DNA of 64,000 bases from Thermodesulfobium sp. 4217-1 (GTDB taxonomy: Bacteria; Thermodesulfobiota; Thermodesulfobiia; Thermodesulfobiales; Thermodesulfobiaceae), in contig NZ_JBAGBW010000004.1 in NCBI RefSeq assembly GCF_039822205.1, positions 31,530-95,529 of the forward strand. Reading direction: 5' to 3'. The position numbers and the translations under genes were made by a program. The notes under the pieces were generated by a model. That model was not told the DNA's origin. It saw only the letters and a list, made by a program, of their open reading frames with translations, and did no database searches. Shown here piece by piece: positions 28,224-35,896 of this stretch; positions within the stretch are counted from its first letter, which is position 1; every line of letters begins with the position of its first letter.

Positions 28224-29084
28224 CTAAAAATTATTAAAAATAACTTTACCTTTCTTTAAATCTCCTAAAATATTATCTCTTTTAGTAATCTTAGTAATCT
28301 TACTTCCAACAGATAAGTAAAATTTTGCATCAGTCATCTTTGGCTTATTTTTAGTAAAATCAAACTCGCCCAGCAACTCAATTTCCCCTTCAAAGGTTAT
28401 ATCATTGCTAAAGGGTATAAAATATAAGCTATCTTTGTCTTTGGCTATTTTTACTTTATTATTTTCTATTTGGAAAACGGTATCATTACTATCTTTTAAC
28501 TCTTTTTTATTAACAAGTTCTAATTCTCCATAACCATATCTAATATCAGCTCCTACATATATTTTTAAGCCTTTTTCGATAAAGTTTTCTATACGATCAG
28601 AATCTAAGTAAATAATTCCCATCCAGTAGAGATTATCTTTAAACCCTTTTCTCTTCAGTTTTTCATAAAAATCATTTTTGGGTCGTGGAAGCAAATAATC
28701 TATTTCATGAAGACTTTTGTCCTTTGCCTTTCTGCTCACAGGCTCTACTGCAGTCTGGACAAAAGTATCTACAAAGTATAATCTAAATTCTACCTCACTA
28801 AATTCTACCTCACTAAATTCTTCCAAATAAAATTCCCCACTTTTATATGATGGTTTTAAAAAATTACTTTCATTGAAAGCTGGGAAAAAATTAGAAATTC
28901 TTTCGAAACTCTTCTGAACTTCTTCTATATTTTGAAATCCATTTTTTCTTAGATAAGAATTCACCAAAGCTCCCCACATTATTTGGCCCGATATAAAGAT
29001 ATCTGTCTCTTTTAAAACTCCCCATTTCGATGAGCCTATATGAATTGGTTGATTTTGCTTAAAAACAAGTTTATACCAGCTCAC
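28224..29084 (-). CDS. cmr3: Type III CRISPR RAMP protein Cmr3-like (Cas5 group)
   Basis: This is the last gene of the type III module. It is 286 residues starting MSWYKLVFKQNQPIHIG, then KWGVLKETDIFISGQIMWGAL, the pattern of Cmr3/Cas5-group RAMPs, which bind the 5' handle of the crRNA. Near the C-terminus IRYGYGELELV is a glycine-rich RAMP loop. A 15-bp tandem duplication (about 28791-28820) gives the repeated EEFSEVEFSEVEF. The start is GTG, overlapping the cmr5 stop by four bases. The family is assigned from the opening motif and gene order, and the subtype is less sure. Confidence 0.7.
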   Translation of the reverse strand: MSWYKLVFKQNQPIHIGSSKWGVLKETDIFISGQIMWGALVNSYLRKNGFQNIEEVQKSFERISNFFPAFNESNFLKPSYKSGEFYLEEFSEVEFSEVEFRLYFVDTFVQTAVEPVSRKAKDKSLHEIDYLLPRPKNDFYEKLKRKGFKDNLYWMGIIYLDSDRIENFIEKGLKIYVGADIRYGYGELELVNKKELKDSNDTVFQIENNKVKIAKDKDSLYFIPFSNDITFEGEIELLGEFDFTKNKPKMTDAKFYLSVGSKITKITKRDNILGDLKKGKVIFNNF

Positions 29085-29506
29085 TTCAAATCCTCCATTG
29101 CTTTTGCGTGATAGCGCGCATATATTAAAATTCTCTCAAGCACGTCTTTAAAGAAGAGAAGTTGATGCAGATCTGCCGATAGTAAAAGAAAGAACTTTTC
29201 AAAACTCTCTAAAACATCTTTTTCATTTTCACTGTTTTCTTTACATAAGAAATAGTCAGTATTTTCATTTTTTAAATTTTCCAAAATATTTTTAAAAATA
29301 TTTTTTATAATATCTTCACAAAGGATGATACGCATTAATTTTACTGTATTAGAACCAATTTTAACATTTGTGTAAATCCACCAGGCATAAGCTCCATCAG
29401 TTGCTAAAACTCCTAGCATTTTATTTATTTCACTAGCATTAATTATTTTGTTATTTACAATTTCATAACTTATCTTATTTATAGTTGCTTCAAGATTGTT
29501 TTCCAT
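29081..29506 (-). CDS. cmr5: Type III CRISPR small subunit Cmr5-like (Cas11)
   Basis: This 141-residue all-helical protein lies between cmr4 and cmr3. It has the DGAYAWWIYTNVK segment and long basic helices expected of Cmr5/Cas11 small subunits that line the target RNA. The GTG at 29521 is upstream of the better ATG at 29506, which has GGGGAG six bases before it. It overlaps the end of cmr4. Confidence 0.7.
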   Translation of the reverse strand: MENNLEATINKISYEIVNNKIINASEINKMLGVLATDGAYAWWIYTNVKIGSNTVKLMRIILCEDIIKNIFKNILENLKNENTDYFLCKENSENEKDVLESFEKFFLLLSADLHQLLFFKDVLERILIYARYHAKAMEDLK

Positions 29507-30656
29507 TTTGTACTCCCCCACTTTGTGCTTCAGAATTCGATTTTAAATTAGTCAAGATCTTTAGCCTTCCAAATCCTCTTGTAGTCATTCCGCCTATTCC
29601 AAGAGTTTCATAATAGTGTTTCGAATCTTCAAGAGCCTCTTTTAACTGTTCTTTTGTTGGAAGGCAATTTAACCCCCCATCTATGCCGTTAAAAACAGAT
29701 TTATCAAAAATTCTTATAGTTGAGTAAAATATTGTTCCTCTTGGAATAGCTTCTGATGTAAACAGAGCGCCTTCTTTTGCTGCTCCTGTTATTGGATCGA
29801 TAGATACAGACGTCCTAACTTCAAGGTTTGAGTTTACTATCTGAGAATACAAATTTTCAGGAACTATTACAATATCTTTATTAGAAATAATATTATTAAC
29901 ATATACTTTATTTAAATTTATACTACAACTTTCAGCAATATATGGCAAATATAGCCATCCCAGGTTTATATAGCCACTTTTCTTGTCATCATATATATTC
30001 TCAACAACAACCTTAACTTGTCCATCATTATTATCTTTATTATCTTCTTTAACATCTAACGAAAACCCTACTTCCTTTAAAATTCTCTCAGTAGTTATCC
30101 ATTTAGTTCCAGACATAGTAAATACAGGGAAAAATACAATCTGTAAATCAGAAAAGAATAACATTCCCTGCCAACTTATATCTTTTTTAGAAAATCCAAA
30201 ACCCTTGCAAACTATACAATGTCCACAATGACCCGTTTTGCCTTCCTTATTTTTAGCATCTGGTGAATTCAATAATTCTTCTTGTGAAGTATTATCCTGC
30301 CCTGCACAGGTTATTTTTGCCACAACATTGCCACTAAATTTCAAACAGTCTTCCCCCTTGCAATCATTAGAATTACTTTTTTTAGTCCAATTATTTATTT
30401 TCTCTTCTAAAGTTTTCCCCTTGCAATTTTTAATTTCATTAAATTCAGGTTGCTTACCTCTAACTTTAGTTAAAAGTTCAAGTGCCATATAATATCTCCA
30501 AGTTCCAGCTAAAGAACTGCCAGGAATTTTTGGAAGCTTAGTAATTGGGTCTCTTACTATAGTATTGTCAACTCTACCTATAGTATATCCGCCTGTACCA
30601 ATGTAAATAGGATCTGTAGCTATACTATAAACCTTGAGCTCTTCAACTTTACTCAC
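29490..30656 (-). CDS. cmr4: Type III CRISPR RAMP protein Cmr4-like (Cas7 backbone, target RNase)
   Basis: This 388-residue Cas7-group RAMP begins YSIATDPIYIGTGGYTIG, then VDNTIVRDPITKLPKIPGSS, the Cmr4 signature (xGTG...D...IPGSSLxG). The Asp in the VDNT loop corresponds to the residue that cuts target RNA in Cmr4 backbones, so RNA cleavage appears kept. A cysteine cluster (GHCGHCIVCKGFGF, near residue 140) may bind zinc. The end has the RAMP glycine loop GIGGMTTRGFGRLKI. It overlaps the cas10 end by eight bases. Confidence 0.82.
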   Translation of the reverse strand: MSKVEELKVYSIATDPIYIGTGGYTIGRVDNTIVRDPITKLPKIPGSSLAGTWRYYMALELLTKVRGKQPEFNEIKNCKGKTLEEKINNWTKKSNSNDCKGEDCLKFSGNVVAKITCAGQDNTSQEELLNSPDAKNKEGKTGHCGHCIVCKGFGFSKKDISWQGMLFFSDLQIVFFPVFTMSGTKWITTERILKEVGFSLDVKEDNKDNNDGQVKVVVENIYDDKKSGYINLGWLYLPYIAESCSINLNKVYVNNIISNKDIVIVPENLYSQIVNSNLEVRTSVSIDPITGAAKEGALFTSEAIPRGTIFYSTIRIFDKSVFNGIDGGLNCLPTKEQLKEALEDSKHYYETLGIGGMTTRGFGRLKILTNLKSNSEAQSGGVQNGKQS

Positions 30657-33600
30657 CTTTAACCTCCTTTAACATTTTGTGCCAAAAATCAAACATATCC
30701 AAAAATAGATATAGATTTTTCTTATCCTCAAATTTTTTAATCAATTCATTATGGAAATTTGCTTCATTTAATTCAAATATCTCAGAAATTCTCTTTTTCA
30801 TTACATCATTCTTATTTATTTCAAGAATATTTAAAAAAGAAGCAGCTATAAAAGAAGCATAATTTTCATTACAATCTTGAATTTTTTCATAAAGTAAACT
30901 AATTAGATTGTTTAATTTTGATGAATTTGACTTATCTTTAAAAAGTTCTTTAAATTTCTTAAATTTTCCCCAGTATATTTCTAAGTCATATGGTCTATTT
31001 GATTTTATTTCAAGTATTCTTTTTCCTTTTTCATCGTAAAAAATGTCATTTCGTCTGGTATTTGTATCCAAAAATTCGAAGTCAAAGGTATTTGGAATTA
31101 TTGATACCTCTTCTTTTTCATCAAATTTATCAATACTCTTAATAGTTTCTTGCTTCTTCTTTGATTCTAAGAAATAAAACTTAAACCCTTTGTCGGCTTC
31201 TGTTTTACTTTTATACAACGAATAATAACTTTGTGTATTGTTCAGTAATTCTTCTGTTTTCTGACATTTTAATCTTTCTTTAATTTCAGAAGATTTTACA
31301 AATACTTCTAAGTTTTTTAAATCTTTATCTTTAACATCTCTTCTAACTTTTCTAAGCGCATTAATTCCAACATATAGCGGCTTTTTATAATCCTGCACTA
31401 CTACTCCAATATGTAAAGGCAGTTTTCCGTACACAAATCTAAAATTTTCATCGTATTTTTTCATTACGATATCTATCAAATTTGGCACATATTCAGCAGG
31501 TATAATAAACTGCCAGCTTATAGGAGTCGGGTCAATTATCGACATATATGGTTGGTAATTTTCTTTATTATTATCATTCACCTTAAAAGTTCCAACACTT
31601 TCTTTAACATTAGGATATTTTTTTAACTTAAATTCTTTGTTTATTAAATCCTTATCATTAATATAAGATATTAAATAAATCTTTCTATCTATGACCCAAA
31701 AAATTGCTTCACCATCATAATACTCACCTTCCTGAAGGTTTTTGTCATTTTCTCGATAATACCTTATGCCTCTCTCGGGTGGAATACCTGCATAACTACA
31801 TATGTTTCTTTCTATATCCTCAAAAAATTCTTTAGTACTCTCCCAAATTCTTCTTAACCTTGCAGGAGAAGGATTTTTCCTGAGAAGGAATTGAAGAATA
31901 AGAATAGAAAGAAATTCTATATTCTCGTCTGAAAGACTTTGCCATTTTATTTCTGCATTATCAAAATCAATTTTATTTTTCCTAGGCTTATTTTGAACAG
32001 AATCCCAATCATCTAATTTTTCATAAATAAATTTTTCCCATTTATCACCAATAGAGCGTTCAAGTAATAAACTTTCGATAATTTTATTGTCTTTGACCTT
32101 GAGTTTACCAAGAGCTATATCTGTATAATTTTTTAGAACAGTATCTGAAACTTTTTTATCTTGATTGTTTTTATAAATATTTATAAGATTACCAATTAGC
32201 TTTTTAACATCCTCTACAAAGTTAATGTCTTTTTGCAATACCATGCTACTCAGCATATCACCATTTAACCAATCATGAAGCTCAAACTTCATTGTTACCA
32301 AAGCGACTCTCTTGTTTTTATCCTTTAATTCATCCATCCAGATAGTCTCTTTACTTGTATCTTCAAACCATTTGCTAATTCTGCCCACTGTTTTCTCTTT
32401 ATAACAAACGTTGCAAATATTTTTGTTTTCATCATCTTTTATATCTGATTCAAATACAGGCCTTTGCCTACAAATCTGACATATTCCTATTGCCCGATCA
32501 CTTCCAGATTTTTCTATAAATTTGTCTTTATCTTTTTTACTCCAATCTGTCTTTAAAAAGTTCTCCCTTGCACTTTCAAGAAGATAACATAGATTCATAA
32601 GCCCTCTGGAATTCTTAGTAAGAAAAATGGCAGGATAGAACTCATCAAGAGTTTTTTCTTTGAAAATATTTAATATTTTTTCCTTTATATCTCTTAAGTC
32701 ATTTTTTAACGTAGCTAATTTACTATTATCTTCAGAATCCTCCCCTAAATCTTCTCCAACTAAAAAATATATTCCTGTTTCATCGCGATAAATCTCATTG
32801 CCAACAGGATATTCATATTCCAGAAGATTTTTTATTTCATTGTCTATCTCTCTTGCTATGTCTCTGTACCACTGTATTTGCTGAGGCTTAAAACCTCTTT
32901 CAGCAAACCCAAGTTTATCATATTGTATTCCCAGAATACGCCATTTTATATCAGACGGATTATTTTTGTATTCTTCTACTTTTGATGGTTCCATGCACAA
33001 TTGAGCTAATACTGCCTTAAACATAGTAGCGCTCATATATGCCTGATCCCATAGAGTAACATCATTTACAGGAAAACGCGAATCGCTTAAAAGATTGGAA
33101 TACCACTCTTTAATTTCATCAAAAATAAATTCTCTTATTTCTCTCCATTCTGGATTACTGTAGTAATTGTTACATGAAAGGAAGTTATGAAGCTTATTGT
33201 AAAAGCAAACTCTTGCGTCATCAAGATTTTGTAGTTCTACATTTTTCTTAAAAGATCCAAAAGCGTTTGAAATCCATAAATTGCCTTTTAGTTGCTCTTT
33301 TGGCGATCCTTTATCTATACCAGAATTTATATTTTCGCAACCACGGAAGAAAATTTTCTTAATAAAATCTGAAGAACTTTTGTCACCTTTCATTATTTCT
33401 TTAAATTTAAGCTTTAAACTAGATATAAAATTTAGATCTATTTGCGTCGCATCTATAAAATCTTTTAGTTGTATATCAGTGTTTTTAAGTTCTCCGTCTA
33501 AAAAATTATCAACATAATCTTTGTAACTTGACCATTTATAATTTGAATTGGAGAAAAATGGTCTCCAAGGTGAAAATCCAACATGTGTTTTCCCTAAGTT

Positions 33601-33678
33601 AAATAACAATGTTCCTATCTCAGCTTTTAAAATATCATCTCTATATTTTTTTAAATTTTCCAAATTTAACTCTAACAT
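30649..33678 (-). CDS. cas10: Type III CRISPR large subunit Cas10, lacking HD and GGDD motifs (III-C-like)
   Basis: This protein has about 1009 residues. The ATG at 33678 with GGGGTGG five bases before it is preferred over GTG 33687. It is recognised by its position between RAMP genes, its size, a zinc ribbon (GICQICRQRPVF about 400, NICNVCYKEK about 423) and a palm-like segment (FIIPAEYVPNLI, then GKLPLHIGVVV, near 725-750). At the N-terminus AEIGTLLFNLGKTHVGF sits where the HD nuclease has LLHDLGK, so both H and D are replaced. No GG pair, and so no GGDD cyclase motif, exists anywhere in the protein. It overlaps cmr6 and cmr4. Loss of the cyclase motif is the hallmark of subtype III-C. Confidence 0.82.
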   Translation of the reverse strand: MLELNLENLKKYRDDILKAEIGTLLFNLGKTHVGFSPWRPFFSNSNYKWSSYKDYVDNFLDGELKNTDIQLKDFIDATQIDLNFISSLKLKFKEIMKGDKSSSDFIKKIFFRGCENINSGIDKGSPKEQLKGNLWISNAFGSFKKNVELQNLDDARVCFYNKLHNFLSCNNYYSNPEWREIREFIFDEIKEWYSNLLSDSRFPVNDVTLWDQAYMSATMFKAVLAQLCMEPSKVEEYKNNPSDIKWRILGIQYDKLGFAERGFKPQQIQWYRDIAREIDNEIKNLLEYEYPVGNEIYRDETGIYFLVGEDLGEDSEDNSKLATLKNDLRDIKEKILNIFKEKTLDEFYPAIFLTKNSRGLMNLCYLLESARENFLKTDWSKKDKDKFIEKSGSDRAIGICQICRQRPVFESDIKDDENKNICNVCYKEKTVGRISKWFEDTSKETIWMDELKDKNKRVALVTMKFELHDWLNGDMLSSMVLQKDINFVEDVKKLIGNLINIYKNNQDKKVSDTVLKNYTDIALGKLKVKDNKIIESLLLERSIGDKWEKFIYEKLDDWDSVQNKPRKNKIDFDNAEIKWQSLSDENIEFLSILILQFLLRKNPSPARLRRIWESTKEFFEDIERNICSYAGIPPERGIRYYRENDKNLQEGEYYDGEAIFWVIDRKIYLISYINDKDLINKEFKLKKYPNVKESVGTFKVNDNNKENYQPYMSIIDPTPISWQFIIPAEYVPNLIDIVMKKYDENFRFVYGKLPLHIGVVVQDYKKPLYVGINALRKVRRDVKDKDLKNLEVFVKSSEIKERLKCQKTEELLNNTQSYYSLYKSKTEADKGFKFYFLESKKKQETIKSIDKFDEKEEVSIIPNTFDFEFLDTNTRRNDIFYDEKGKRILEIKSNRPYDLEIYWGKFKKFKELFKDKSNSSKLNNLISLLYEKIQDCNENYASFIAASFLNILEINKNDVMKKRISEIFELNEANFHNELIKKFEDKKNLYLFLDMFDFWHKMLKEVKGE

Positions 33679-34814
33679 TTTTTCCACCCCATTTTTTCAA
33701 TAGTTACAATGGACTCAACATCTCCATTAATACAATAATACTTTTCGTTATCTATTATCTCAAAAGTTCCCCAACCAAGCTTTGTCTTAGCTCCTATCCC
33801 ATTTTCCGATACCCTTTCAATTGCTGACATAAGGTTTTCTAAATCCTTTTTTGCTTCGTCTTTTATCTCATTATCTGCTTTTAAAACCGCATCAAAAGGA
33901 ACATAAATAATTTGCAAGATACCTTTTGTTTCCTTTGGAACTACTTCATAAAAAATGGGCTGAGTTCCTGCCCTTTTTCTTCTATCATGAGGATTTATAA
34001 CTTCTAAAGAAAGCTTGTCAAAATATGTAGGATAAAATATTGCCCTACCTTTATGTGTTTGAAATTCAATTGGAAGATTTTTGTTGTCTTTTTGATGTTT
34101 TTCAGATATTTTTTCACAAAGAATATTTTTAAGTTCTTCATATGATTTTTTACTCTTAATTTCGTCTATAAGATCTTTGTCTATTTTCATCCCAAGTTCA
34201 AATAACATAAATTCCAGAATCTTTTCTTTAAACTGCTCTATATCACTACTATTCTCTTTTAAATATTCTTCTATCCCTTTTATATTTTCAGAACCTGCCC
34301 CAAAAATTCTTAAGTAGCTGTTAATGATTTCTCTTTTTCCATCCAAGTTATCCTTTTCATTAATTAATTCTTTAAACGATCCTGCTAAGGCCCCTTTCCA
34401 CCCTGAACCCCTTATCATTGGAACTTTAAAAGCCTTATCCTTTAAGCAAGAATTTTGAATTATATAATATTCATCGTCATCTTTAGAAAAATAAGGCTGT
34501 TTTAGTTTAAATTCTGCCCGAATTATAAATGAATAAATGGGAAGTTTTTTTATAAATTTTTTTAAACTATTATTTTCTCTATTGTCAATAGATATAAAGT
34601 TTGAAATTTCTTTTGCAGTTTGAAATTCTTTAGTAGGTACAGGAAACTTTTTTTTACATTTAATCTTCTCACAAAACCCTTTAACTTCATCGGATTTCTT
34701 TCTTAAATCTTTAAATTTCAATTCTAAATAATATCTTGCCTCTGTCTCATTATTTATAAAAGAATTAAAATTTTCAATAGCTTCTGCAAATGCGTCATAT
34801 TTAACATTACCCAT
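33672..34814 (-). CDS. cmr6: Type III CRISPR RAMP protein Cmr6-like (Cas7 group)
   Basis: This 380-residue RAMP protein has a basic helical N-terminus and the segment VPMIRGSGWKGALAGSF, the RAMP opening motif. It then has GRAIFYPTYFDKL with INPHDRRKRAGTQPIFYEVV, seen in Cmr6-type proteins, and a closing glycine loop GIGAKTKLGWGTFEI. Cmr6 caps the 3' side of the crRNA-Cas7 filament. Overlaps: eight bases with cmr1, several with cas10. It is longer than classic Cmr6 because of an N-terminal extension of about 110 residues. Confidence 0.75.
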   Translation of the reverse strand: MGNVKYDAFAEAIENFNSFINNETEARYYLELKFKDLRKKSDEVKGFCEKIKCKKKFPVPTKEFQTAKEISNFISIDNRENNSLKKFIKKLPIYSFIIRAEFKLKQPYFSKDDDEYYIIQNSCLKDKAFKVPMIRGSGWKGALAGSFKELINEKDNLDGKREIINSYLRIFGAGSENIKGIEEYLKENSSDIEQFKEKILEFMLFELGMKIDKDLIDEIKSKKSYEELKNILCEKISEKHQKDNKNLPIEFQTHKGRAIFYPTYFDKLSLEVINPHDRRKRAGTQPIFYEVVPKETKGILQIIYVPFDAVLKADNEIKDEAKKDLENLMSAIERVSENGIGAKTKLGWGTFEIIDNEKYYCINGDVESIVTIEKMGWKKC

Positions 34815-35815
34815 TTAAATTACCCTGTCCTTCTGTAAATTTAAACAATAACTCTTTATATTTATCAAATATCTCCTTCTTTAATGGTTCGTTATAATCG
34901 AATGGATTATTAAAATTTATTAAATAAACCGAATCATTATCCCCTAGTAAATTAGATACATATATACGTGATGCTGCTTTTTGCTCCCCAAAGTTTTCTT
35001 TTCTAAGACACTTGTCTTCACTCTTCCTTAAAAAGTATTTAAAATTAAATCCCAATACCTTTTTTTGGTTGTTATATTTAACTTTTTCTATTTTGTGGAC
35101 ACGAATTATATCATTGTAGTCGCTAATATTTCTTTTATTTTCATTTTTATCACCTTCAACTTTAATATTTACTAATCCGAAGCCAAAAGAAAGTTTACCC
35201 CCAATTAAAATTGGCTTATCTTTATAAAAATCAAAAAAAATCAGATAAATATTTTTTCTGCCAATATTCAGTTGTTCTAATCAATAATTTTATATTTTTA
35301 AACAAAATTATTTCCGAATTGTTATTTTCAAAAAGATTCTTTTTAATCCAGAACTTTGTATTAACTTTAATACTATCACTACTTGGAAAGTTGAAATCTA
35401 ATTCATTAAGTCTAAGTTTTTCTTCATAAGAATCAATCTTTTTTACTTCAATTCTACTCTTCCAACCTGTAAATCCAAATAAACGAGACGGAATAGGTAA
35501 ACCTAATTCTTTTAATGATTGATCTAACATTTCATCAAAGCTTTTATCATCATTATTGTTCTTTAAGTGATTTTTTAAAATTTGATTTAACGTACGACCA
35601 ATTTTTGGGTCTTCGAGTTCACTTAAGTTATCGATGACAACATTGTCACTATTTAAATTTTCTGTTTTACCATTTTTAACAGTTTTCCAATATACTACAA
35701 ACCAAAATCTCAAACTCCCCATTAAAGATGACGGCCTGATTTCTTTTGATTCACCCCAGGCATCTCCCGTCCACACAGGAGTAATTGTCTCAAATTCTAC
35801 TTTTATCTCTTTCAT
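34807..35815 (-). pseudogene. cmr1: Cmr1-like RAMP gene interrupted by a frameshift in a T8 run
   Basis: The first gene of the type III module is in two frames. The N-terminal 194 codons (FETITPVWTGDAWGESKEI, then RPSSLMGSLRFWFVVYWK, the Cmr1 opening) end at 35231 after YLSDFF. The next frame, open from the same place to 34807, continues DFYKDKPILIGGKLSFGFGL, the RAMP glycine loop, down to the cmr6 overlap. The break is at a run of eight T on the coding strand (35240-35233). Seven T would give one 335-residue protein. It could be a true loss, a transcript-slippage site restoring the frame, or a sequencing error. Confidence 0.78.
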
Positions 35816-35845
35816 TTTTCACCCCACACAATCCCAGTTTTAAGT

Positions 35846-35874
35846 ATTTTATCATTTTTAGAATAATTTTTTAA
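35846..35874 (-). promoter_or_regulatory. Candidate promoter of the type III module
   Basis: On the minus strand TTAAAA (35874-35869) and TAAAAT (35851-35846) are 17 bases apart, about 30 bases before the cmr1 start. It sits between the distal end of the array and cmr1, so the module can be expressed apart from the array. Confidence 0.45.
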
Positions 35875-35896
35875 CTTAGTTTTTAAAAAACTTCAT

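Noticed and set aside
34807..35055. Separate small gene of 82 codons
   Set aside because: The frame continues upstream in phase to the cmr1 break; it is the C-terminal part of cmr1.
28224..35815. Classical III-B assignment of the type III module
   Set aside because: Cas10 lacks GGDD and HD motifs, so III-C-like is preferred, though gene names follow Cmr usage.
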